From an uncultured Bacilli bacterium (GTDB lineage Bacteria > Bacillota_I > Bacilli_A > RF39 > UBA660), in the NCBI GenBank assembly GCA_910578855.1, contig CAJTRV010000033.1, positions 1-17,038 of the forward strand: a stretch of 17,038 bases of DNA, given 5' to 3'. A program made the position numbers and the translations under genes. This document shows positions 1 to 6,521 of the stretch, piece after piece; within the stretch, counting starts at the first letter, position 1; each line of letters starts with the position of its first letter. The notes below the pieces were generated by a model that was not told the DNA's origin, searched no databases, and saw nothing but the letters and a program-made list of their open reading frames with translations.

Positions 1-277
1 GTGTAACATTGTACTCAATAAAATTACCAGGAGCATCGATATTTACATCAAAGGTCGCCGTTAATTTATCGGTAATCTCACTTTGATTACTACTAACTCC
101 CCGACTACTCTTCTCTTCGATCCTCGTAAACAAAATATCCCAACTCGTTGAAATCGTTCCCATTCCACTAATTTTAAGTGTGGAAGAAAGGGCCGCATAA
201 CCTAAGGCAGTTCCACAAATGATGAAGATACCACACAAAAGTATCAATATCTTTTTCTTATCCTCTTTTATTTTCAT
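1..277 (-). CDS. Exported protein, N-terminal part only (TasA/camelysin-like layout)
   Basis: The reading frame starts at ATG 275-277 behind an AGGTG Shine-Dalgarno sequence and stays open to the left edge, so only about 92 residues are visible and the 3' end is missing. The N-terminus is a signal peptide: a charged start (MKIKEDKKK), a hydrophobic core rich in I, L, C and G, then GYAALSSTLKISG. The mature part reaches TATFDVNIDAPGNFIEYNVT at the edge. A short signal peptide ending in a GYAAL-like segment followed by a beta-rich domain with a G-x-x-x-E/Y-x-V-T strand is typical of small exported Bacillota proteins of the TasA/camelysin (peptidase M73) type, often processed by SipW-like signal peptidases. 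Family assignment is inference; the export signal and truncation are directly visible. Confidence 0.7.
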   Translation of the reverse strand, partial: MKIKEDKKKILILLCGIFIICGTALGYAALSSTLKISGMGTISTSWDILFTRIEEKSSRGVSSNQSEITDKLTATFDVNIDAPGNFIEYNVT

Positions 278-305
278 ATCACACCTATTTATATCTTCCA
301 CTTTT

Positions 306-334
306 ATTCTAACATATTACCTCTTCCTCTTCAA
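306..334 (-). promoter_or_regulatory. Promoter of the truncated exported-protein gene
   Basis: On the minus strand TTGAAG (329-334) and TAGAAT (306-311) are 17 bp apart, and the -10 is preceded by TGT, an extended -10. It lies between the terminator of the gene at 365-1813 and the start codon at 277. Confidence 0.55.
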
Positions 335-352
335 GAGACAATTCACAAAATC

Positions 353-381
353 AAAAAAAATGAGTTATCTTCTCATTTTTT
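353..381 (-). terminator. Intrinsic terminator of the twin-RNxxxH gene, stop codon in the loop
   Basis: A 10-bp stem (355-364 with 372-381, core ATGAG/CTCAT flanked by A/T pairs) closes a 7-nt loop at 365-371. The loop begins with the gene's own TAA stop (365-367). The transcript then has a run of eight U, from plus-strand A 353-360. Confidence 0.8.
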
Positions 382-1813
382 GATTCCCGCCATAGTTCTT
401 TTTAAATGTTTGTTCATAAAATTGTTGAAGTTGGGCGGGTGAAATTCGCATAACAACAAGTTCCTTGGTTACAGGATCCATATAATCCCACAAGCGATAA
501 TTCATTTCCCGATTTTCAGGATCATAACAAACATCAATATTACCATGGGCTAAGGCATTGCGAATTTTACTGAATTTTTGAACAGGTGGCAAACGATGAT
601 ATCTCTCCTGGTCAACTGTAAATAAGGTGAAATCTAGCCGTGATAATGGCAAATTATCAACGTCCCTATTTTGGAAGCGATAACACATAATCCCTAATTT
701 TAATAAAGCGATCGCCATCATCAATTCACTTTGATTTTGAGAATTCTGAAGCAAATATTGATCAGTATTTGCCATTTGATATTCGGTAACCTGACTTAAC
801 TTAGGTAGCAAACTCTCTTCCAAGGTTTCTAGGTAAGTAAGACCTGCATTTAAATTCTGCTTTGGCGCAATTAAGAGTTCCAATATCTGAAATATTCGCT
901 GGTACTGGTGATGTGGAGATGACGAGGAAAATAAATCGGGAATGTGACAAAGGATACAAGCTTCTAAATAAGCAATTTGATCAGGATGAATTTGATTTAA
1001 AGTCCAGTGAAACTGGGGTTCTTTTTTGGCAATGGCGTTGATTAACATTGTAAATAAAGCTCCATTTGTAACACCGCGTAAGGCTTGCAATTGTTTAAAT
1101 ATCCTATGATATTTTTGGGGATATTTCACCGATTTAGATGATTTCAATGGAGAAATCTTAGTAGTAACAACCCTAAGTTCTACTAACAACTTATTAAGAT
1201 CGTGTAAAGAGGTAAGTCGCTTTAAACTACCCGCTTGAAAATATGTATGATGAAACGACATTCCAATCATACCATTGCCATATAATTCGCGATTAAAGGC
1301 CTTAAAGAAGGGAAGTTCCAATTCAGCTTCGAGGGGATCCTGCTCTGTTCCAAGGGCTACGGAAGCGATACTATGATCTATTCCATAATAAGGGTGATAA
1401 TTTCCATGTTCAAAGTAATTACGTAGTTGATTGATATAACTCTGGAAATGCCATTTTATCTCGTGGTCACTCCGAATAATATGAAACCATGGCAAAGCTT
1501 GGTTCGATTCATCTTTTGATTGCGGTAAGTAGCGCTGATAACGCCGTTGTTCCGCTTTCATAAATGCACCATAGTTCATATAAGAGGATAAGGTATCAAC
1601 CGTTTCTTTGTTAAGACCTAGTCGAATCATATCGATTAACAATAAAAGTGAATGCACCTGTTCAAGTTTTTGACAAGTTGCTATAGCATCATCACTAGCA
1701 ACCTTATTTTGGTAATAAGTAGGACTTAAAAATGGTGGTTGTGCTAAAAAGTTGGTTTCTAAATCATTAATCTCTTGAACACAATTCTGATAAAAACGTT
1801 CTGCTTCCGTCAT
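365..1813 (-). CDS. Putative twin-HEPN protein with two RNxxxH motifs, unknown function
   Basis: I do not recognise this 482-aa soluble protein as a named family. It has two copies of the R-N-x-x-x-H-G signature of HEPN ribonucleases: RNYFEHG at residues 131-137 and RNALAHG at 418-424. Each sits at the end of a predicted helix and is followed by a short, tyrosine- and aspartate-rich segment. HEPN domains use R-x(4-6)-H as the RNase active site, and Asn after Arg is the commonest form. The R and H are about 287 residues apart, so two HEPN folds in one chain (or an internal dimer) are plausible. No membrane segment or second enzymatic motif is visible. It starts at ATG 1811-1813 behind GAGGG, has its own promoter (1840-1868) and terminator, and so is a monocistronic unit between divIB and an exported protein. 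An RNase in stress or phage defence is inference; a structural, non-catalytic role is the alternative. Confidence 0.6.
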   Translation of the reverse strand: MTEAERFYQNCVQEINDLETNFLAQPPFLSPTYYQNKVASDDAIATCQKLEQVHSLLLLIDMIRLGLNKETVDTLSSYMNYGAFMKAEQRRYQRYLPQSKDESNQALPWFHIIRSDHEIKWHFQSYINQLRNYFEHGNYHPYYGIDHSIASVALGTEQDPLEAELELPFFKAFNRELYGNGMIGMSFHHTYFQAGSLKRLTSLHDLNKLLVELRVVTTKISPLKSSKSVKYPQKYHRIFKQLQALRGVTNGALFTMLINAIAKKEPQFHWTLNQIHPDQIAYLEACILCHIPDLFSSSSPHHQYQRIFQILELLIAPKQNLNAGLTYLETLEESLLPKLSQVTEYQMANTDQYLLQNSQNQSELMMAIALLKLGIMCYRFQNRDVDNLPLSRLDFTLFTVDQERYHRLPPVQKFSKIRNALAHGNIDVCYDPENREMNYRLWDYMDPVTKELVVMRISPAQLQQFYEQTFKKNYGGNQKMRR

Positions 1814-1839
1814 AGCAATCCCTCTTTTCTAGTTGGCCT

Positions 1840-1868
1840 AGTATATCACTTTTTTCATATGGGAGCAA
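1840..1868 (-). promoter_or_regulatory. Promoter of the twin-RNxxxH gene
   Basis: TTGCTC (1863-1868) and TATACT (1840-1845) on the minus strand are 17 bp apart, with TGA directly before the -10 (extended -10). It lies just downstream of the divIB terminator, so this gene is transcribed independently of murG-murB-divIB. Confidence 0.6.
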
Positions 1869-1874
1869 CCCTCT

Positions 1875-1901
1875 AAAAAAAAAAAAGAGAGCTTAGCCCT
1901 C
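1875..1901 (-). terminator. Intrinsic terminator of murG-murB-divIB, stop codon forms the loop
   Basis: The transcript reads GAGGGC-UAA-GCUCUC followed by twelve U (plus-strand A 1875-1886). This is a 6-bp stem with one G-U pair, and the triloop is exactly the UAA stop codon of divIB (1893-1895). The 5' arm of the stem encodes the last two residues of DivIB. Confidence 0.85.
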
Positions 1902-2642
1902 AAACACTTTAAAATATTCCCCAGAATCCAAATAAAGGATTCCTTTTTTATGTTCAAACTTGCGAATGATCTCAACATAATTATTAATATTACGAAAACG
2001 ATCTAATGTCAAATAAACATAATTTCCATCCTGCATCACTAAGAGAAAGCGATTTTTATCAACATCATTCGGTTTATATTCAATCTCCGAAATCCGACGT
2101 AAGATTTCAAGATCAACCTCACTCATCTTTTGGGTAAAGCGTTGATAGATCTTATCTGGAACATAGTTCATCAATATTGGTACTTGGTATTGTTTTGTAG
2201 TAGTTTGTTGATCCTTTAAAACCGTATGCTTCGCTGGTTTATTATAAAAAAGCGGCGAATTCTCGATAATGTTAATATGAATTTCAAACAACCCTTTTTT
2301 GGTTACCGTTGCCTTTTGAATCATCATATCACGTTCTAGCTTTTGTTTTACTGGGATACACAAAGCTTGAAACGTAGAAGGATAATGGGCAATCCCAGCT
2401 TTTTCAATCACATCTTGATCACTTAAATAGGAATTCCCTTGGATATAGATGTTTCGAATATTTAATTTTACAAAGGTTACAAAAAGATACACACATACCC
2501 CTAAGCCCAAAAGCACCAATAAGATACGATCATAACGAAGCTTAAGTCGCTTTTTTGCTTTTGGCTTAGCACCCGCCTTTTGGCGGTTTCGGCGTTTTGT
2601 TTTTTGTTGTTTTGCTGGTACCCTTTTTTTCTTTTTGACCAC
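1893..2642 (-). CDS. divIB: Cell division protein DivIB/FtsQ
   Basis: This 249-aa protein has the DivIB layout: a Lys/Arg-rich cytoplasmic tail (residues 1-40), one transmembrane helix (about 41-62), then a POTRA domain beginning NIYIQGNSYLSDQDVIEKAGI, and a beta domain ending KGILYLDSGEYFKVFEG. DivIB/FtsQ is a bitopic divisome scaffold that links FtsL, DivIC and the septal synthase outside the membrane. The start is GTG at 2640-2642, preceded by AGGTGATACT. The Shine-Dalgarno overlaps the TAG stop of murB, so the two are probably translationally coupled (8-nt gap). It is the last gene of the murG-murB-divIB unit; ftsA and ftsZ do not follow it here. Length and domain order are normal, and the identification is firm although sequence conservation in this family is always low. 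Confidence 0.9.
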   Translation of the reverse strand: MVKKKKRVPAKQQKTKRRNRQKAGAKPKAKKRLKLRYDRILLVLLGLGVCVYLFVTFVKLNIRNIYIQGNSYLSDQDVIEKAGIAHYPSTFQALCIPVKQKLERDMMIQKATVTKKGLFEIHINIIENSPLFYNKPAKHTVLKDQQTTTKQYQVPILMNYVPDKIYQRFTQKMSEVDLEILRRISEIEYKPNDVDKNRFLLVMQDGNYVYLTLDRFRNINNYVEIIRKFEHKKGILYLDSGEYFKVFEG

Positions 2643-2650
2643 AGTATCAC

Positions 2651-3538
2651 CTATTCTACAAATTCTTGTTCGATTTTTAATTCTATTCCAGTTTTTTCTT
2701 TGACAATCTTTTGTACTTCACAAATCAATTGTTTGACATCCTCACCGGTAGCATGGTCAACATTGACAATAAAGTTAGCGTGTTTAGGACTCACCATCGC
2801 CCCACCAACCCGTTTTTCTTTTAATCCAAGACTCTCGATAATTCGTCCGGCAGAATCCCCCGGCGGATTTCTAAAAACACTGCCGGCGCTCGGATACTCG
2901 AGTGGTTGTGATGCTAAACGGCGACGTTTTCGGTCTTGGATCACTTCCATAATTGCTTCTTTCGTCCCATATTGTAACACAAGATGAGCTTCTAGGCAGA
3001 TATAATCAGGATGGTTCTGTAAAAAACTCGTGCGATAGTGAAAATCCATCTCCGCATTAGAAAGCTCAATTACTTCATAATCTGGTGTTAGTACTTTCAC
3101 ACTTTTGACGATATATCCCATATCACTAAGGTAGGCCCCAGCATTCATAAATACTGCCCCACCAACGGTTCCCGGAATCCCGGCTGCAAACTCTAAACCA
3201 GCTAACCCACTTAAACAAGCTTTCATCGCAAGTCGCATGAGGGAATAACCAGCCCCAACGATCATCTCTCGACCAAAGATTTCTAACTGATTAAATTCAT
3301 CCATCTTAATAATGATTCCTTGATAACCAGCATCGTTAAAAATTACATTGGATCCACTTCCTAGTACTTTATAACGAAGTTTATGCCTTTTCGCATACTC
3401 CAAAATAGAGATTAGTTCATCAATATTTTTGGGCGTCACCATTCCTAACACACTGCCACCAGTTTTATAAGTCGTATAGTCCCGCATCATGATGTCCTTA
3501 ACAATGGGGGATGTTAAGACTGTTTCTAATTCTTTCAT
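2651..3538 (-). CDS. murB: UDP-N-acetylenolpyruvoylglucosamine reductase MurB
   Basis: MurB is the cytoplasmic FAD enzyme that reduces UDP-GlcNAc-enolpyruvate to UDP-MurNAc with NADPH, the second committed step of peptidoglycan synthesis. The 295-aa protein shows the FAD-binding segments GSGSN (60-64) and AGIPGTVGGAVFMNAGAY (119-136), then YRTSF (168-172), the SAGSVFRNP stretch (217-225) with the likely proton-donor Ser220, and a Glu-rich C-terminus carrying the third catalytic position. Absence of the extra loop puts it with type II MurB, as in staphylococci and bacilli. ATG 3536-3538 follows AAGGGG, which overlaps the end of murG; the gap to murG is 3 nt. All catalytic features appear intact. 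Confidence 0.96.
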   Translation of the reverse strand: MKELETVLTSPIVKDIMMRDYTTYKTGGSVLGMVTPKNIDELISILEYAKRHKLRYKVLGSGSNVIFNDAGYQGIIIKMDEFNQLEIFGREMIVGAGYSLMRLAMKACLSGLAGLEFAAGIPGTVGGAVFMNAGAYLSDMGYIVKSVKVLTPDYEVIELSNAEMDFHYRTSFLQNHPDYICLEAHLVLQYGTKEAIMEVIQDRKRRRLASQPLEYPSAGSVFRNPPGDSAGRIIESLGLKEKRVGGAMVSPKHANFIVNVDHATGEDVKQLICEVQKIVKEKTGIELKIEQEFVE

Positions 3539-3541
3539 GTA

Positions 3542-4624
3542 CTACCCCTTACTAATTAATTTTTTGATTTCACGATAAATTACTTCCGCACTATCTTTTT
3601 TGCCAAGTCCTCGTAAATTGGTTCGAATCGAGCGAATTTGTTGCTCATTTTTTAGCAATCCGTCAATCTTACGGACCAAGATATCACCATGTAAATCTTT
3701 CTCTTGTACCATTACGGCCGCATTCGCGCCAACAAGATCCATCGCATTCTTATATTGATGATTGTTGGTTACATATGGGCTTGGAATCAAAATAGCGGGT
3801 AATTCTAAAGCAATAATTTCACTTAACGTACTAGCCCCAGCCCGGGTTACCATGACATCAGTTTGTTTCATAACCCGTGGTAAATTTTCAACATAAGGAA
3901 CGACTTTGACATTACTTGGAAATGTTTGCTTCTTTACTTCTTCGTAATAACTCTTTCCCGTTACGTATAAAACTTCATAGGGCTTGTTTTTAAATAAAGA
4001 CATCGTCTTACTTAAAATATCATTCATCTTTTGGGATCCTAGTGATCCCATTACAAAGAGAACCAATTTCTTTTTGGGATCCAAATGAAGTTCTTTTTTA
4101 TCAATGGCTGGTGCATTTTTCGCACCCTCTCCACAAGGATTTCCTGTAAAAACACATTTTTCCTTCGGAAATTCTTTCATCGATGATTGTAATGACACTC
4201 CAATCCGATCGACGATTTTACTAAGATAAACATTGGAAGCACCAGGAACACTGTTTTGTTCATGAATGAATGTCTTAATCCCAAGCTTATGGGCCGCCTT
4301 GATCACTGGCGCGGTTACATAGCCCCCTACGCCAATTACGATATCCGGTTGAAACTCCTTTAATAACCGTTTACATGTTCGGCCACTTTTCACATAACAG
4401 ATCAGAGTTTTGATATTTTTATAAATCTTTTTTCGATAAATTCCATAGATTTCAATTGCCTCAAAGGGAATCCCCTCTTTTGGTACAATCTCTTTTTCCA
4501 TACGATTATGGGTACCAATATATAAAAACGTACTCTCTGGCTCGTGTTCTTTGATTTTATTAATAATAGCTAACGCTGGATAAATATGTCCACCTGTACC
4601 ACCAGCACTAATCACGACTCTCAC
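3542..4624 (-). CDS. murG: MurG, lipid II-forming GlcNAc transferase
   Basis: MurG transfers GlcNAc from UDP-GlcNAc to lipid I on the inner face of the membrane, giving lipid II. The 360-aa GT-B enzyme has the N-terminal glycine loop SAGGTGGHIYPALAI (6-20), HEQNSVPG, TGNP, the second glycine loop VMGSLGSQKMN, and the UDP-GlcNAc site TRAGASTLSEIIALELPAILIPSP with the family Gln further on in NNHQYKNA. The start is GTG at 4622-4624 behind AGAGGTGATATC. It is first in a three-gene unit murG-murB-divIB with gaps of 3 and 8 nt, and has a promoter with extended -10 about 20 bp upstream. In many Bacillota these genes sit inside a larger dcw cluster; here they stand alone, with a pentapeptide protein upstream. 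Confidence 0.96.
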   Translation of the reverse strand: MRVVISAGGTGGHIYPALAIINKIKEHEPESTFLYIGTHNRMEKEIVPKEGIPFEAIEIYGIYRKKIYKNIKTLICYVKSGRTCKRLLKEFQPDIVIGVGGYVTAPVIKAAHKLGIKTFIHEQNSVPGASNVYLSKIVDRIGVSLQSSMKEFPKEKCVFTGNPCGEGAKNAPAIDKKELHLDPKKKLVLFVMGSLGSQKMNDILSKTMSLFKNKPYEVLYVTGKSYYEEVKKQTFPSNVKVVPYVENLPRVMKQTDVMVTRAGASTLSEIIALELPAILIPSPYVTNNHQYKNAMDLVGANAAVMVQEKDLHGDILVRKIDGLLKNEQQIRSIRTNLRGLGKKDSAEVIYREIKKLISKG

Positions 4625-4641
4625 GATATCACCTCTATCAT

Positions 4642-4650
4642 ATTATATCA
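4642..4650 (-). promoter_or_regulatory. Extended -10 promoter of murG-murB-divIB
   Basis: TGATATAAT on the minus strand (TATAAT at 4642-4647, TG at 4649-4650) is a perfect extended -10. The -35 region 17 bp upstream (TGAGCA) is poor, which is usual with an extended -10. It lies directly after the terminator of the pentapeptide gene. Confidence 0.6.
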
Positions 4651-4671
4651 TAATTCTGGATATTTGCTCAT

Positions 4672-4697
4672 AAAAAAAGATCGAACCCTAAGATTCA
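4672..4697 (-). terminator. Intrinsic terminator of the pentapeptide gene
   Basis: The transcript forms GAAUC-UUAG-GGUUC (arms 4692-4696 and 4683-4687, one G-U pair) followed by GAUC and seven U. The TGA stop at 4695-4697 overlaps the foot of the upstream arm. The stem is short, so strength is uncertain. Confidence 0.5.
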
Positions 4698-5324
4698 TTC
4701 TTTTACAATGATGCCAAATAGTTCCATTAAGGAAACGGCTTGTAGCGCACTTACTTGCACTCCAACTAGGGAATCGGTGGTTACGCGAATTCCCGCAATC
4801 TCACAAGAAGTTACATCAAGTTCCCGTAATGAAGTGTTTAAAAACTCGGCTTGTTGAAAGTTACTATCAGACAGGTTTCGATGCTTCCATGTTACTTCAT
4901 TCCAAACGCTTTCTGTAAAATCACTTTCTTGAATAAGAAAATAATCGATGGTAGCAAAACTAAAATTGGCAAATCGACCAAGACAAGATAAGATTTGGAC
5001 ATGTTTCATCGATGACATCGAGCAATCCATTCCCATCAATTTACAGTTGCGAAAGATAACATGATGCATGGTAACATTATTAAAATCAAAATTAGATAGA
5101 TCACAGTGATCAAAGATGACATGAATACAGTTCATTCCATGAATATCCGCTTGACTAAAATCACAGTTGGTAAGCTGGCAATGTTTTAATTCAATGTCAT
5201 GAAAACTTCCTAAGATTGTCTGATTTTGAAAATGACAATCTTCAAGTACATCATAGTCTGTAAATTGATCCCAATCTCCCGGTGCCAATACCGTTGGTAA
5301 AATGGGGGCGATTAATTGTTTCAT
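4695..5324 (-). CDS. Pentapeptide-repeat protein
   Basis: The 209-aa protein is built from degenerate five-residue repeats A/C-D/N-L/F-x-x across roughly residues 25-180, for example CQLTNCDFSQADIHG, CDLSNFDFNN and SDFTESVWNE. Such repeats fold into a right-handed quadrilateral beta-helix. The end AVSLMELFGIIVKE is a C-terminal helix of the kind seen in uncharacterised pentapeptide proteins of bacilli. Qnr-type members mimic DNA and protect gyrase from quinolones, but nothing here allows that assignment: there is no clear two-coil insertion of the QnrB type. ATG 5322-5324 follows AGGTGATACA. It has its own promoter (-10 at 5383-5388) and terminator, so it is monocistronic. Family is clear, function unknown. 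Confidence 0.85.
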   Translation of the reverse strand: MKQLIAPILPTVLAPGDWDQFTDYDVLEDCHFQNQTILGSFHDIELKHCQLTNCDFSQADIHGMNCIHVIFDHCDLSNFDFNNVTMHHVIFRNCKLMGMDCSMSSMKHVQILSCLGRFANFSFATIDYFLIQESDFTESVWNEVTWKHRNLSDSNFQQAEFLNTSLRELDVTSCEIAGIRVTTDSLVGVQVSALQAVSLMELFGIIVKE

Positions 5325-5382
5325 TGTATCACCTACTTTGCTTTTATTGATAAGAGAATCACTTCACAAATGTTAATAAAAA

Positions 5383-5412
5383 ATTATATAGAATTATTGG
5401 GATCGTCACGAT
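5383..5412 (-). promoter_or_regulatory. Promoter of the pentapeptide gene with palindrome over the -35 region
   Basis: TATAAT (5383-5388) is a consensus -10 on the minus strand. The -35 position 17 bp upstream reads TCGTGA, a poor match, and lies inside a perfect 11-bp palindrome ATCGT-C-ACGAT (5402-5412). A regulator binding the palindrome is possible; this is inference. Confidence 0.45.
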
Positions 5413-5446
5413 AATAAAAGTACTACCAGTAGTTTAAGCCAGTACT
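5410..5446 (-). terminator. Possible terminator after the HExxH gene
   Basis: AGTACT arms at 5441-5446 and 5419-5424 can pair across a 16-nt loop, followed in the transcript by UUUUAUUAU. The stem is only 6 bp and the U run is interrupted, so this is a weak call. Confidence 0.35.
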
Positions 5447-6476
5447 AAGTCTTATCATAGTTTGATAAACATTTCCTTAGCTGTTTTTGATCGTTCGATA
5501 AATAGTGCTGAATCAAAGTAAATGCATCATAAAGAAATTGTGATTGCGGCCTAAAGCCTTGCTGAATCATTTCATCAAACTCAGTGATAAGTCTTGCAAC
5601 AGAAGCCAAAATCACGTCTTTTTCTCTTTTTGATCGTTGATCCATCCGTGAGAAATACATAGAATCATTGATCGTGACATACTGTAACATTCGATCAAAC
5701 AAATTTGGAGCGACCAATTTATTCTGATACCATATCGCTGGTGAATTAGGATCGATGTCGATATCCCGAAATAATTCTGTTATATTTTTTAAGGACCCAT
5801 CGGGATTGTACATGATTAGAAAGATTGGTTTCAAAATCGGATCATGCTTTATTATTTTATGAAATGCTCCCATCAGTTCTATTTCATAGAATGGTTTGTC
5901 ATAACGCTTCAAGTTTGTTTTTCGTGCTTGATACAGCCCCTTTATTTGCTCCACACCATGGTCTTCTAAATAGAGAAGAACTTGTTTGGTGGCATAAAGA
6001 TTGGCCCGAACCTCACTTGGAAACTGATGATGATGGGTCAAATAATAATCAGGATCCTGGTCTTTTATCACTTCCGTGATCGCATATTCATAACAAAAAA
6101 GCGATAATTCTTCCCTATTTTGGGCATACTTGCAATCTTCTAAAATGTGGTAGCACTCATGGTAAACATGAAAAGCAACTTCTGCTCGAAGATCCTGATC
6201 AGTTTGCTGCGATAGATGAAAGCGAATGATATCAGGATAGAGCGTAATTCGAAATTTTCGTTGATCGATATCACATATTTCTCTATATGAAAACGTATCT
6301 TTCTCTAGTTTAATTAATGGCCACCATTCCCTAATCGCCAGCCCACGCAATTGTTTTAATATCGTCGGAATACGAGATATCTGTAATTCAATGGTTAACG
6401 CGTGATGAGACGCAAATTGGGCAACAATCGCCTGAGCAAGCGTAATTATTTCGTTCATTTCTTTTTGATAAGACAT
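5445..6476 (-). CDS. HExxH putative metalloprotease, unrecognised family
   Basis: I do not recognise this 343-aa soluble protein. It has a zinc-protease type motif HECYH (residues 106-110) in a helix AFHVYHECYHILE, and 44 residues on the segment PSEVRANLYATKQVLLYL, whose Glu155 could be the third zinc ligand. This order resembles the ImmA/IrrE-type arrangement (HExxH followed by E-x-x-A-N-x-x-A), but the surrounding sequence is not obviously ImmA and no HTH domain is present. There is no signal peptide or membrane segment, so it should act in the cytoplasm. ATG 6474-6476 follows GAGGTGAACA. It lies 45 nt downstream of the efflux-ATPase gene with no convincing terminator or promoter between, so read-through from the metal-efflux operon is possible. 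Function is unknown; proteolysis is inferred from the motif only. Confidence 0.6.
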   Translation of the reverse strand: MSYQKEMNEIITLAQAIVAQFASHHALTIELQISRIPTILKQLRGLAIREWWPLIKLEKDTFSYREICDIDQRKFRITLYPDIIRFHLSQQTDQDLRAEVAFHVYHECYHILEDCKYAQNREELSLFCYEYAITEVIKDQDPDYYLTHHHQFPSEVRANLYATKQVLLYLEDHGVEQIKGLYQARKTNLKRYDKPFYEIELMGAFHKIIKHDPILKPIFLIMYNPDGSLKNITELFRDIDIDPNSPAIWYQNKLVAPNLFDRMLQYVTINDSMYFSRMDQRSKREKDVILASVARLITEFDEMIQQGFRPQSQFLYDAFTLIQHYLSNDQKQLRKCLSNYDKT

Positions 6477-6521
6477 TGTTCACCTCGCTACTTTAATACA
6501 AAATATGAAACGATACCGAAG

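Noticed and set aside
365..1813. Idea that the two-RNxxxH protein is a compact Cas13-like CRISPR effector
   Set aside because: It is far shorter than known Cas13 proteins, and no CRISPR repeats, spacers or cas genes are visible anywhere in the window.
2580..2987. Plus-strand open frame of 135 codons
   Set aside because: It lies opposite divIB and murB, has no family signal and is a shadow of those genes.
4695..4697. Possible TGA-as-tryptophan code (Mollicutes)
   Set aside because: TGA ends the pentapeptide, GNAT-transglutaminase and two-module genes at natural ends, one inside a terminator loop, and Trp is encoded by TGG throughout.
4695..5324. Qnr-type quinolone resistance protein
   Set aside because: Pentapeptide repeats are present, but no Qnr-specific loops or dimer signature can be recognised, so resistance should not be inferred.
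5445..6476. Calling the HExxH protein ImmA/IrrE
   Set aside because: Only the metal-ligand spacing is similar; the surrounding sequence and length differ and no phage-type repressor gene is adjacent.
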